A DNA stretch of 58,392 bases, taken from contig JAICYC010000013.1 in assembly GCA_025934395.1 (NCBI GenBank), positions 1 through 58,392 on the forward strand, written 5' to 3'. The notes under the pieces were generated by a model. The model saw only the letters and a list, made by a program, of their open reading frames with translations. It was not told where the DNA came from and made no database searches. The DNA comes from Solirubrobacteraceae bacterium (lineage in GTDB: Bacteria > Actinomycetota > Thermoleophilia > Solirubrobacterales > Solirubrobacteraceae). The position numbers were made by a program, and so were the translations under genes. Positions 32,587-41,766 of the stretch are shown here, one piece after another. Each line of letters begins with the position of its first letter. Within the stretch, counting starts at the first letter, position 1.

Positions 32587-33363
32587 GTGCCCGAGGGCGA
32601 CACGATCCACCGCGCTGCGCTGCGTATCGGCGCAGCACTCGCGGGCACCGTTCCGGACGAGGTGCAGACGCCGCACCCCCGGCATCGGTTCGATCGCTGG
32701 CCCGAGCGTCTCGCCGGCAGGCAGCTGCTGGGGACGGAGGCGCGCGGCAAGCACCTGCTGATCCGCTTCGAGGGCGGCCTCGTGCTGCACTCGCACCTGC
32801 GCATGACCGGCGCATGGGGGGTCACCCGCACCGGCGAGCGCTGGCGCCGCGCCCGCTCACGGGCGTGGCTGGTGATGCGCGGCGGCGGCTTCGACGTCGT
32901 GCAGTTCGACGGCCCGGTGCTCGAGCTGCTCACGGATGTGCGCGCCCGCTCGCTTCCGCAGCTCTCGAGGCTCGGCCCGGACGTGCTCGGCGAGCGCTTC
33001 GACGCCGGCGCGTTCCTGCGCCGCATGCACGAAGACGATCCCACGCGCTCGCTCGGGGACGCGCTGCTCGACCAGCGAATCGTCGCGGGGCTCGGCAACC
33101 TGTGGAAGTCCGAGGCGTGCTTCGCCTGCCGCGCGGACCCGTGGCGACCGATCGGCGAGGTCACCGACGAGCAGGCGCTCGCGCTCGTGCGCTGGGCCCG
33201 CGAGCGGATGCTCGAGGCGGTCCGTGGCGGGGTGGGCGCGCGCCCCGCCGCTGTCTACCGGCGCGCGGGCATGCCCTGCCCGCGCTGCGGCGGCACGATC
33301 CGTTCACGTGGCCAGGGCGACAACAACCGCCTCACGTTCTGGTGCCCGGCCTGCCAGCGCTGA
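32587..33363 (+). CDS. Fpg/Nei-family DNA glycosylase (endonuclease VIII-like)
   Basis: Excises oxidised bases and cuts the abasic site. 258 residues from GTG. The N-terminus after Met is PEGDTIHRAA, where Pro is the catalytic nucleophile and EGDT marks the Nei branch. LLIRFEGGLVLHSHLRMTGAW carries the conserved strand, GLGNLWKSEACF the H2TH loop, and the C-terminal zinc finger CPRCGG...CPACQ is complete. It begins the DNA repair cluster that continues with a polymerase and a ligase. Confidence 0.9.
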   Translation: MPEGDTIHRAALRIGAALAGTVPDEVQTPHPRHRFDRWPERLAGRQLLGTEARGKHLLIRFEGGLVLHSHLRMTGAWGVTRTGERWRRARSRAWLVMRGGGFDVVQFDGPVLELLTDVRARSLPQLSRLGPDVLGERFDAGAFLRRMHEDDPTRSLGDALLDQRIVAGLGNLWKSEACFACRADPWRPIGEVTDEQALALVRWARERMLEAVRGGVGARPAAVYRRAGMPCPRCGGTIRSRGQGDNNRLTFWCPACQR

Positions 33364-33847
33364 GAACTCGGGCGAGCGTCCGCCCGACCGCGCGCAGCGA
33401 TCGCACGTCGTCCGCGAGCGCGATCTCCTGGAGATCGAGGATCCGCGCCGCGAACGAGTCGATCCCGCTCGCGCGCACCACGGCGAACGCCGGGACGCCT
33501 CCCTGGCGCGCCCGCGTGGCCAGCTCGAACGCCACGCTGCGGGCGAGCGTGCGCGGGGAAAGCCGCGGCTCGCAGATGACGAGCGCGCGGGCGACGTGCA
33601 GGCGGGCGTCGAAGTCGCCCTCTGCGAGCAGGGCGCGCAGCGCGATCTCCTCGCGCGCGCGTGCGGCCGGCAGGAGACAGATGTCCGGTTGCTCGGCGCC
33701 TTCCGCGAGCAGCCCGCGTGAGAGCGCGGTGAGCGACTCCTCGGCAGTGAGCCCGCCGCCGAGGCCGGTGCCTGCGAGCAGCGGCCCGGCGGGCATCCCC
33801 GCGATCTTGGCAGTGCCTGAGCGCACGATCGGGCATCCTTCCAGCAA
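33332..33847 (-). CDS. Miniature glycerate-kinase-like protein, probably non-catalytic
   Basis: 171 residues on the strand opposite the repair genes, overlapping the glycosylase end by 32 bp. GLGGGLTAEESLTALSRGL and DICLLPAA match the start of type II glycerate kinases, and LVICEPRLSPRTL, ATRARQGGVPAFAVV and DVRSLRAVGRTLARVL match their C-terminal part. The large central domain (about 200 residues) is missing. The start is uncertain: TTG 33847 shares a base with the polymerase ATG; GTG or ATG codons lie 7 and 17 codons inside. Kinase activity looks unlikely. Confidence 0.6.
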   Translation of the reverse strand: MLEGCPIVRSGTAKIAGMPAGPLLAGTGLGGGLTAEESLTALSRGLLAEGAEQPDICLLPAARAREEIALRALLAEGDFDARLHVARALVICEPRLSPRTLARSVAFELATRARQGGVPAFAVVRASGIDSFAARILDLQEIALADDVRSLRAVGRTLARVLSAGRPGTRT

Positions 33848-34872
33848 TGGCTCCCGCCAAGCGCGAACACGTGGCGCTCGAGGTCAGCGGCCAGGAGCTG
33901 CGCGTGAGCAGCCCCGGGAAGGTGTTCTTCCCGGAGCCCGGGATCACGAAGCTCGATCTCGTGAACTACTACATCGAGTGTGAGGCGGCGGTCGTCCTGC
34001 ACCTGCGCGAGCGCCCCACGGTGATGAAGCGCTGGGTCGACGGCGTCACCGGGGAGCCGTTCTTCCAGAAGCGTGTGCCGGACACCGCCCCGGGATGGCT
34101 GCAGACGACCACCGTCACGTTCCCGAGCGGGCGCCACGCCCGCGAGCTCGTCGCAAACGACGCCGCGCACCTGGTGTGGGGGGTCAACCTGGGCGTGATC
34201 GACTGGAACCCGTGGCCCGTGCGTCGCGCCGACCTCGACCACCCCGACGAGCTGCGCGTGGACCTCGACCCCGGCCCCGGTGTTCCGTTCTCGGAGGTGC
34301 GCGAGGTGGCCCTGTGCGCAGGCGATGTCCTGACCGAGCACGGGTTGCGGGGCTGGCCGAAGACGTCGGGCTCCCGTGGCATCCACATCAACGTGCGGGT
34401 CGAGCCCAGCGAGAGCTTCGAAGAAGTGCGCCGTGCGGCGCTCGCGCTCGCGCGCGAGGTGGAGCGGCGGATGCCCGGCCGCGCGACGAGCCGCTGGTGG
34501 AAGGAGGAACGCGAGGGCGTGTTCATCGACTACAACCAGAACGCGCGCGACCGCACCGTCGCCTCGGCGTACTCGGTGAGGGCCGTTCCCGACGCGCGCG
34601 TGTCGTGCCCGCTGGATTGGGACGAGGTGGGCGACGTGGAGCCGGCGGAGCTGACGCTCAAGACCGTCCCAGCGCGACTGCGCGAGCGTGGCGACCCCTC
34701 GGCGGACATCGACAGCCACGCGGGCAGGCTCGACGCGCTGCTCGAGCTCGCCGCACGCGATGAGCGCGATGGCCTCGGCGACGCCCCCTGGCCGCCGCAC
34801 TTCCGGAAGCGCAGCGGCGAGGCGCCCCGCGTGGCGCCGTCACGCGCCAAACGCGCCGAGGCGGGGTCGTGA
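33847..34872 (+). CDS. LigD-type DNA polymerase/primase domain protein
   Basis: Archaeo-eukaryotic-primase-like polymerase that adds nucleotides at breaks in bacterial non-homologous end joining. 341 residues, the size of a stand-alone PolDom. SSPGKVFFPEPGITKLDLVNYY, QKRVPDTAPGWL, ELRVDLDPGPG (catalytic Asp pair), KTSGSRGIHI and SCPLDWDEV are all conserved. The start overlaps the opposite-strand gene. The ligase gene overlaps the stop (GTGA), so polymerase and ligase, fused in LigD elsewhere, are separate here. Confidence 0.9.
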   Translation: MAPAKREHVALEVSGQELRVSSPGKVFFPEPGITKLDLVNYYIECEAAVVLHLRERPTVMKRWVDGVTGEPFFQKRVPDTAPGWLQTTTVTFPSGRHARELVANDAAHLVWGVNLGVIDWNPWPVRRADLDHPDELRVDLDPGPGVPFSEVREVALCAGDVLTEHGLRGWPKTSGSRGIHINVRVEPSESFEEVRRAALALAREVERRMPGRATSRWWKEEREGVFIDYNQNARDRTVASAYSVRAVPDARVSCPLDWDEVGDVEPAELTLKTVPARLRERGDPSADIDSHAGRLDALLELAARDERDGLGDAPWPPHFRKRSGEAPRVAPSRAKRAEAGS

Positions 34873-35828
34873 CGCTGCCGCTCACCCCGCCCCTGAAGCC
34901 CCAGCTGGCGCTCTCACGCCGCGAGCTGCCCACCGGCGAGGACTACTGCTACGAGGTCAAGCTCGACGGGTTCCGGTGCGTCGCGTTCGTCGACGGGGAG
35001 GAGGTGTTCCTGCAGTCGCGCAACGGCCGCCCGCTGGGACGCTACTTCCCCGAGCTCGTGCTGCCCGCGGGAGAGTACGTCCTCGACGGCGAGATCGTCG
35101 TGCGCGACGGTGACGGGCGCGAGGATTTCGACGCGCTCGGCCAGCGGATCCACCCGGCCGAATCCCGCGTGAAGATGCTCTCGGAGGAGACGCCCGCGGT
35201 GTACGTCGCGTTCGACCTGCTCGCAAACGACGGTGTCGTGCTGATGGACGAGCCGTTCACCGAGCGGCGCTCCGCGCTCGAGCGGCTGCTCGGCGAGCGG
35301 CGCTTCGCGAAGGCGTCGGTCGAGCTGATGGAGACGGTCGCACGGCCCGAGGACGCCCAGTTGTGGCTCGAGCGCGCGGAGGGCGCGATCGCGAAGGAGC
35401 GCTCCGCGCCCTACCGGCCGGGAGAGCGCAAGGGGATGGTGAAGGTCAAGCGGGTGCGCACGATCGATGCCGTCGTCGTCGGCTGGCGCCCGGGGAAGGA
35501 GAAGGGAACCGTGGGCGCGCTGATCCTCGGCCTCTACGACGGCGAGGACCTGCGCGTGGTGGGCCACTGCTCGGGGCTGTCCGCCTCGGAGAAGCGGCGC
35601 CTCGTGGGGTTCCTCGCCGACTACGAGACCGGCGAGCGCGGCTCGGCGGACCCCAGCCGCTGGAGCTCCGGGAAGGAGCTCGAGTGGATCGGGCTGCGCC
35701 CCGAGCTGGTCGTGGAGATCGATTTCGACCACGTATCCGCCGCGCGCATCCGGCACGGCGCCAAGCTGCGGCGCTGGCGCGAGGACAAGCCCGCCCGGGA
35801 GTGCCGGTTCGAGCAGCTCTACACCTGA
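34869..35828 (+). CDS. ATP-dependent DNA ligase (LigC/LigD ligase-domain type)
   Basis: Seals double-strand breaks or repair nicks with the adjacent polymerase. 319 residues from GTG. Motif I YEVKLDGFR holds the adenylated Lys, followed by EYVLDGEIVV (III), VAFDLL (IIIa), GAIAKE (IV-like) and GMVKVKRVRTIDAVVVGW (V). The OB-fold C-terminus ends with VEIDFDHVSAARIRHGAKL. No nuclease or polymerase domain is attached. Ku is not encoded within the window. Confidence 0.9.
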   Translation: MTLPLTPPLKPQLALSRRELPTGEDYCYEVKLDGFRCVAFVDGEEVFLQSRNGRPLGRYFPELVLPAGEYVLDGEIVVRDGDGREDFDALGQRIHPAESRVKMLSEETPAVYVAFDLLANDGVVLMDEPFTERRSALERLLGERRFAKASVELMETVARPEDAQLWLERAEGAIAKERSAPYRPGERKGMVKVKRVRTIDAVVVGWRPGKEKGTVGALILGLYDGEDLRVVGHCSGLSASEKRRLVGFLADYETGERGSADPSRWSSGKELEWIGLRPELVVEIDFDHVSAARIRHGAKLRRWREDKPARECRFEQLYT

Positions 35829-35847
35829 CGGTCTAGCATCAACCGCT

Positions 35848-36570
35848 GTGAGCGGCGACGGCGCAAACACGGCCACCGTGGCCGAGGAGGAGTACCTGCA
35901 GAGCCTGTTCTGGCTGCACGAGGCGGGCCTGCCGATGACCGGCGCGAACCTCTCGCGTGCGATGCAGCTGTCCGCCCCCACCGTGCACGAGATGATCGGC
36001 CGCCTGGAGCGCGACGGCTACATCACGCGCGCGAGCGACCGCGCGATCTCGTTCACCGACAGCGGCGTGGAGCACGCCGAGGGCATCGTCCGCCGCCACC
36101 GCCTGATCGAGCGCTTCCTGACGGATGTGCTCGGTGTGCCCTGGGACGAGGTGCACGAGGAGGCCGAGCGCCTCGAGCATGCGATGTCGCCCGTGCTGGA
36201 AGAGCGGATGCTCGCCGCGATCGGCGACGCGAAGACCTGCCCCCACGGACACCCGATCGTCGCCGGTGCCCGCCTCGCCGGCGTGCCGCTCGCCGACGTC
36301 GAGCTCGGCGCGCGCGTCGCGGTGCTGCGCTTCGAGAACGAGGCCGAGGACCTGCTCCGCTACCTGAAGGCGTCCGGGATCGAGCCCGGGATGGAGGGCG
36401 TGCTCGCCGAGCGCGAGCCGAGCCATGTGGTGCTCGAAACCGTCGACGGTCAGCGCATCGCGCTGACCACGAGCGTCGCCGAGACCGTGTCGGTGACCGC
36501 GGACCCGTCGCCGCCCCCGCGCACAGCGCTGCCGGAGCAGCTGGTGCTCGGTCAGCGCTACGGGCGCTAG
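35848..36570 (+). CDS. DtxR-family metal-dependent transcriptional regulator
   Basis: Represses metal uptake genes when iron or manganese is bound. 240 residues from GTG with TAGCAT eight bases upstream. Winged helix at residues about 10-70 (GANLSRAMQLSAPTVHEMIG), dimer and metal-binding domain with EEAERLEHAM and the signature CPHGHPIVAG, then a C-terminal SH3-like FeoA domain (LAEREPSHVVLE). IdeR and MntR cannot be separated by eye. Target genes are not obvious nearby. Its stop overlaps that of the convergent aminotransferase. Confidence 0.88.
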   Translation: MSGDGANTATVAEEEYLQSLFWLHEAGLPMTGANLSRAMQLSAPTVHEMIGRLERDGYITRASDRAISFTDSGVEHAEGIVRRHRLIERFLTDVLGVPWDEVHEEAERLEHAMSPVLEERMLAAIGDAKTCPHGHPIVAGARLAGVPLADVELGARVAVLRFENEAEDLLRYLKASGIEPGMEGVLAEREPSHVVLETVDGQRIALTTSVAETVSVTADPSPPPRTALPEQLVLGQRYGR

Positions 36571-38069
36571 AGCGAGCGGTAGGCGTCGGCCAGCCGCGCC
36601 ACGCCCTCGGTGATCTGCTCGGGCGTGACGCCCGAGTAGGCGAGGCGCAGGGCGTTCCCGCCGCCGTCCGTCATGAAATCGGTTCCCTTGACGAACGCGA
36701 GCCCGCGCTCGCCGGCGGCGTCGAAGAGGGCGTCCACGCTGGTCCCGGCGGGAAGCGTCACCCACAGGAAGTAGCCCCCCTGCGGCTCGACGAACTCCGC
36801 GTCGGGAAGCTCGCTTCGCAGCGCGTCGGCGAGCGTCCGGGCGCGCTCGGCGAGCGCCGTGCGGACGGTGTCGATCGAGCGCTCCAGCGCGCCGGAGGCA
36901 CAGAACTCGTACACGATCGCCTCGGAGACCATCCCCGGCGATATGTAGGTGTTGGTGGCGCGTTTGGCGATCCCCGCGATCAACTCGCGCGGGCCGACGA
37001 GGTACCCGACGCGAACGCCCGGACACACCGTCTTCGTGAACGACGACGCGTACACCACGCGGCTCGGCTCCAGCGAGAGCATCGTGGGCTGCGGCTCGCC
37101 GGTGAAGCGCAGGTCCGCGTAGGGGTCGTCCTCGAGGATGTAGAAGTCGTGCGCGGCCGCCAGCTCGAGCAGCGCGCGGCGCTTCTGCAGCGAGAGCGTG
37201 TAGCCGGCGGGGTTCTGGAAGTTGGGGATCACGTGTGCGAGCTTCGGGCGCGCGCCGCCCGCGAGCAGCCCGCCGAGCGCGTTCGTGTCGATCCCGTCCT
37301 GCTCGAGCGCGACGGCATGGACGACCGCACCGCGCTCTCTGAGGCCCAGCAGCGTGCGGTCGTACGTGGGGCGCTCCACCACCACCTCGGCGCCGCTGCC
37401 GACGAGGTGGTCGAAGAGGAACGCGTCCGCCTGCAGCGACCCGTTCGTCACGAGCACGCACTCGGGCTCGACGCCGTGGCGGTCCGCGATCCACGTGCGC
37501 AGGCGGGGGTACCCCACCGAGGTTCCGTACGCCGTGGCGCCTTCGGGATCCGCCTCGAATGCGCGAACCGCCGCGTCGCGCAGGCCCTGCACGTCGATGA
37601 TGTCCAGCGAAGGGACACCGCGCGCGAAGGAGATCGTGGAGCGGGGGCCGGCAGGCATAGCGGGGTAGCTTAGGCGTCCGAGCAGCGCGTCGTAGTCATC
37701 CCGCAGCTCGCGAGCCGTGGCCTCCAGACGCTCGCGGAAGCGCAGCAGCTCAGCCGCGCTCGGGGCCGAGGTGGCGGAGGAGGCGGGCTCCGGCGGCGCC
37801 GGAGACGGGGCGTGGGAGGGCGGAGGTGCGGCCGGCGGGGGCGGCGCGGCGAGGGGTGCCGGCGCGGGTGCGGAGGCGGTCGGAGGAGGGGGGGACGCGG
37901 CGGGAGCAGCCGCGGGAATCGTGATCGCTCCAGCGCCGCCCTCCACGGACTCGTCGACGATCCTGGTGGCGGCGGGTGGGACGGCCGATGAGAGCCCCGC
38001 GAGCGTGCGCTCGAGCGCATCGAGCTTTCGCTCCAGCTCGGCGAGGCTGGCTGCCACCTGCGGGTCCAC
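36567..38069 (-). CDS. Fold-type I PLP aminotransferase with coiled-coil/Pro-rich N-terminal extension
   Basis: 500 residues. The catalytic part begins near residue 137 and resembles the 2-aminoadipate/MocR-type aminotransferases: FARGVPSLDIID, ECVLVTNGSLQADAFLFDHL, HVIPNFQNPAGYTLS, ILEDDPYADLRF, and SSFTKTVCPGVRVGY with the PLP Lys. In place of a MocR GntR-type DNA-binding domain, residues 1-30 and 105-136 are predicted coiled coil (LERKLDALERTLAGL, RFRERLEATARELRDDYDAL) around a long Pro/Ala linker. GTG start with TACGCT six bases upstream supports the long form; an ATG at 37661 would give only the enzyme. Confidence 0.8.
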   Translation of the reverse strand: MDPQVAASLAELERKLDALERTLAGLSSAVPPAATRIVDESVEGGAGAITIPAAAPAASPPPPTASAPAPAPLAAPPPPAAPPPSHAPSPAPPEPASSATSAPSAAELLRFRERLEATARELRDDYDALLGRLSYPAMPAGPRSTISFARGVPSLDIIDVQGLRDAAVRAFEADPEGATAYGTSVGYPRLRTWIADRHGVEPECVLVTNGSLQADAFLFDHLVGSGAEVVVERPTYDRTLLGLRERGAVVHAVALEQDGIDTNALGGLLAGGARPKLAHVIPNFQNPAGYTLSLQKRRALLELAAAHDFYILEDDPYADLRFTGEPQPTMLSLEPSRVVYASSFTKTVCPGVRVGYLVGPRELIAGIAKRATNTYISPGMVSEAIVYEFCASGALERSIDTVRTALAERARTLADALRSELPDAEFVEPQGGYFLWVTLPAGTSVDALFDAAGERGLAFVKGTDFMTDGGGNALRLAYSGVTPEQITEGVARLADAYRSL

Positions 38070-38084
38070 GCGGCTAGCGTAGCC

Positions 38085-38980
<896 letters not shown>

Positions 38981-38981
<1 letters not shown>

Positions 38982-40168
38982 CAGCCGGCCACCCCGGCGC
39001 CCGCGTGTCCCTCCGCGGGGTGGGCGGCGAGCGCGACGACCTTCTCCGCAGCCTCGTTCATCGTGGCTGCGGGGTGGACGTTGGGGAGGTTCGCCTCGCT
39101 CAGCAGCCTCCGCCCCTCGGCGTCGTTGGTGCCGTCGAGCCTGACCACGAACGGGATCGCTTTCTCCTCCGGTCCGAGCTCGCCGAAGGCGGCGATCAGC
39201 CCGGTCGCGACCTCGTCGCAACGGGTGATGCCGCCGAAGATGTTGAACAGCACGGCGCGCACGGCGTGGTTGGCGAGGATCAGCTGGACCGCCTGCTCGA
39301 TCTTCTCCGCGTCCGAGCCGCCGCCCGCGTCGAGGAAGTTGGCGGGTGAGCCCCCGGCCTGCGCGACGACGTCCAGCGTGGACATCACCAGCCCCGCGCC
39401 GTTGCCGAGGATCCCGATGTCGCCGTCGAGCTTGACGTACTGGACGCCCTCTTCCTTGGCCCGGCGCTCGATCGGGTCTTCGTTCTCGGCGTCGGAGAGC
39501 TCCTGGTTCTCGGGGTGGCGGTAGAGCGCGTTGCCGTCGAGCGACACCTTGGAGTCGAGCGCTCGCACGTCGCGCTCGGGCGTGACGATCAGCGGGTTGA
39601 TCTCCGCGAGCGTGGCGTCCTCCTGGATCCAGACCTCGTACAGCGCCACGAGCGCATCGGCGACGCCGTCGATCACGTCGGCGTCGGCTTCCCCCGCCGT
39701 GGCGATCTGCACGGCCTGCTCGCGCGAGAGCCCCGCGAGCGGGTCGACGTGGCTGCGGACCAGCTTCTCGGGGGTCTTCTCGGCGACCTCTTCGATGTCC
39801 ACGCCGCCCTCGACGCTGAACATCACCAGCGGCTTCTTGGCGGACCGGTCGAGCAGCACCGAGGCGTAGTACTCCGAGGCGATGTCCGAGGCATGCTCGA
39901 TCCAGAGCGTGCGCACGATGTGGCCGCGGATGTCCATGCCGAGGATGTCGGTCGCGTGCTCGCGCGCCTCCGCCTCGTCGGATGCGAGCTTCACGCCGCC
40001 CGCCTTGCCGCGGCCGCCGATCAGGACCTGCGCCTTGACGACCACCGGGTAGCCGACCTCGCCCGCGGCGGCCACCGCGTCGTCCACGTTCGTGACCGCC
40101 CTGCCTGAGGACACCTTCAGTCCGTGCCGGGCGAAGAGCTGCTTGCCCTGATACTCCAGCAGGTCCAT
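38981..40168 (-). CDS. sucC: Succinyl-CoA ligase beta subunit
   Basis: Nucleotide-binding subunit of succinyl-CoA synthetase, 395 residues. ATP-grasp fold with [72 protein letters not shown] and [14 protein letters not shown]. First gene of the sucCD operon; TAGAGT lies 11 nt upstream of the ATG. A short Ala/Gly tail follows the core. Confidence 0.95.
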
Positions 40169-40269
40169 AGCGGCGCGGGACTCTAACGCAAGCGCGCCGT
40201 CGCCGGATCGCGCATCCCGCGTTGCGTGGCCGCGCCGTTCGAGCGCGTCGCGGCATAATGCCCGTCGGC

Positions 40270-40950
40270 ATGGCCCTCCCCAAAAACGTCACATTCGTCA
40301 CGTTCGACGTGTACGGCACCCTGATCGACTGGGAGACCGGCGTGTACGAGGCGTTCGCGGCGGAGGCGGCGCGCGACGGGATCGAGCTCGACCGCGGCGA
40401 GCTGATCCCGCTGTTCCACGAGATCTCGCGCGAGATCGAGAGCGGCTCCTACGAGCTCTACGCGGAGGTGCTGCGGCGCACCGCGATCGAGATCGCCAAA
40501 CGCCTCGAATGGCCGCTGGAGCCTTCGCGCTCGGGCTTCCTGCCCGACTCGGTCCAGCGCTGGCAGCCGTTCAGGGAGACGAACGCGCAGCTCGCGAAGT
40601 TCGCCAAGAAGTACAAGCTGGGCCTGCTCTCGAACATCGACGACAAGCTGCTCGGGCAGACCCGCCGCCACATCCCGATCGACTTCGACCTGGTCGTGAC
40701 CGCCCAGCAGGTTCGCTCCTACAAGCCCGAACCGCCTCACTTCACCGAGTGCGCGCGGCGCATGGGCGGCAAGCGGGGTTGGGTCCACGTGGCGGCGAGC
40801 CACTACCACGACGTGGTCCCGTGCGTCAAACAGCGCGTGCCGGTGGTGTGGGTGAACCGCAGCAAGGAGACGCTGGATTCCTCGCAGAAGAAGCCCACCG
40901 CGGAGGTCCCGAACCTCAAAGAGGCGGCGAAGCTCCTCGGCGTCGCCTAG
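40270..40950 (+). CDS. HAD-superfamily hydrolase, haloacid dehalogenase type II-like
   Basis: 226 residues. [13 protein letters not shown] (nucleophile Asp), [20 protein letters not shown] with the motif III Lys, and [12 protein letters not shown] are in the order seen in L-2-haloacid dehalogenase-like HAD proteins. Activity could be dehalogenase or phosphatase. An ATG at 40258 is also in frame, but a CATAAT -10-like box overlaps it, so 40270 is preferred. Confidence 0.8.
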   Translation: MALPKNVTFVTFDVYGTLIDWETGVYEAFAAEAARDGIELDRGELIPLFHEISREIESGSYELYAEVLRRTAIEIAKRLEWPLEPSRSGFLPDSVQRWQPFRETNAQLAKFAKKYKLGLLSNIDDKLLGQTRRHIPIDFDLVVTAQQVRSYKPEPPHFTECARRMGGKRGWVHVAASHYHDVVPCVKQRVPVVWVNRSKETLDSSQKKPTAEVPNLKEAAKLLGVA

Positions 40951-40959
40951 ACCGCGGGC

Positions 40960-41766
40960 GTGCGCGCGGTCTCGCTGCATCGCGACGTGATCGTCGCAAC
41001 GAGCCGCGTGTGGGCGACGAACTGCACGATCGTTCGGGGCGCGGTCGCCGGGGCCGACGGCGCCGAGACGTTCGTGGTCGACTCGCCCGTGCTGCCCGAC
41101 GAGCTCGAGCTGCTCCCCGCGCTGCTGGGCCAGGCGGGGTTCGCCGAGCCGAGCGGCCTGCTGGCGACGCACGGTGACTGGGACCACCTGCTCGCGCCGC
41201 TCGCGTTCCCCCAGACGCCGCTCGGCTGCGCTGAGAGCACCTCCGAGCGGATCGCCGCCGAGCCGGGCGATGCGCAACGCAAGCTGCGCGGGTTCGACGA
41301 GACCTTCTACGTCGAGCGCCCGCGCCCGCTGGCGCTCGGGGCGTTGCAGGCGCTGCCGGTGCCGGGACGCTGCGAGATCGGCTCGCAGGAGCTGGAGCTG
41401 CACCCCACCGCCGGCCACGTGCGCGACGGGATGGCGCTGCTCGCGCCGTGGGCGGGGGTGCTGATCGCGGGCGACTACCTCTCGCCGGTGGAGATCCCCA
41501 CCCTCGCCGGGGGCGACCTCGACGGCTACCGCGAGACGCTCGAACGCCTGCGCGGGCTCGTGGGGCGCTGCGAGCACGTCGTCCCGGGGCACGGGCCGGT
41601 GCTCACGAGCGCCCGCGCGCTCGAGGTGCTCGAGCAGGACCTCGTGTATCTGCAGGCGCTCTCGAGCGAGGGCCACGACGCGAAGCTCCCGCGCGTGCAG
41701 CGCTCGGCCGAGCAGCGCCGCATGCACGCTCAGAACGTCGAGGCGCTCAGCTCTCGGGGCTCTTGA
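40960..41766 (+). CDS. MBL-fold metallo-hydrolase with altered metal motif
   Basis: 268 residues from GTG, 9 nt after the HAD gene. The metallo-beta-lactamase core is visible: TNCTIVRG, the metal motif THGDWDHLLAP, TAGHVRDGMAL, VLIAGDYLS and VVPGHGPVL. In the usual HxHxDH the second His is Asp here (HGDWDH), so zinc site 1 is changed. Substrate unknown. Its last 20 bp overlap the end of the carboxylase alpha gene. Confidence 0.78.
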   Translation: MRAVSLHRDVIVATSRVWATNCTIVRGAVAGADGAETFVVDSPVLPDELELLPALLGQAGFAEPSGLLATHGDWDHLLAPLAFPQTPLGCAESTSERIAAEPGDAQRKLRGFDETFYVERPRPLALGALQALPVPGRCEIGSQELELHPTAGHVRDGMALLAPWAGVLIAGDYLSPVEIPTLAGGDLDGYRETLERLRGLVGRCEHVVPGHGPVLTSARALEVLEQDLVYLQALSSEGHDAKLPRVQRSAEQRRMHAQNVEALSSRGS

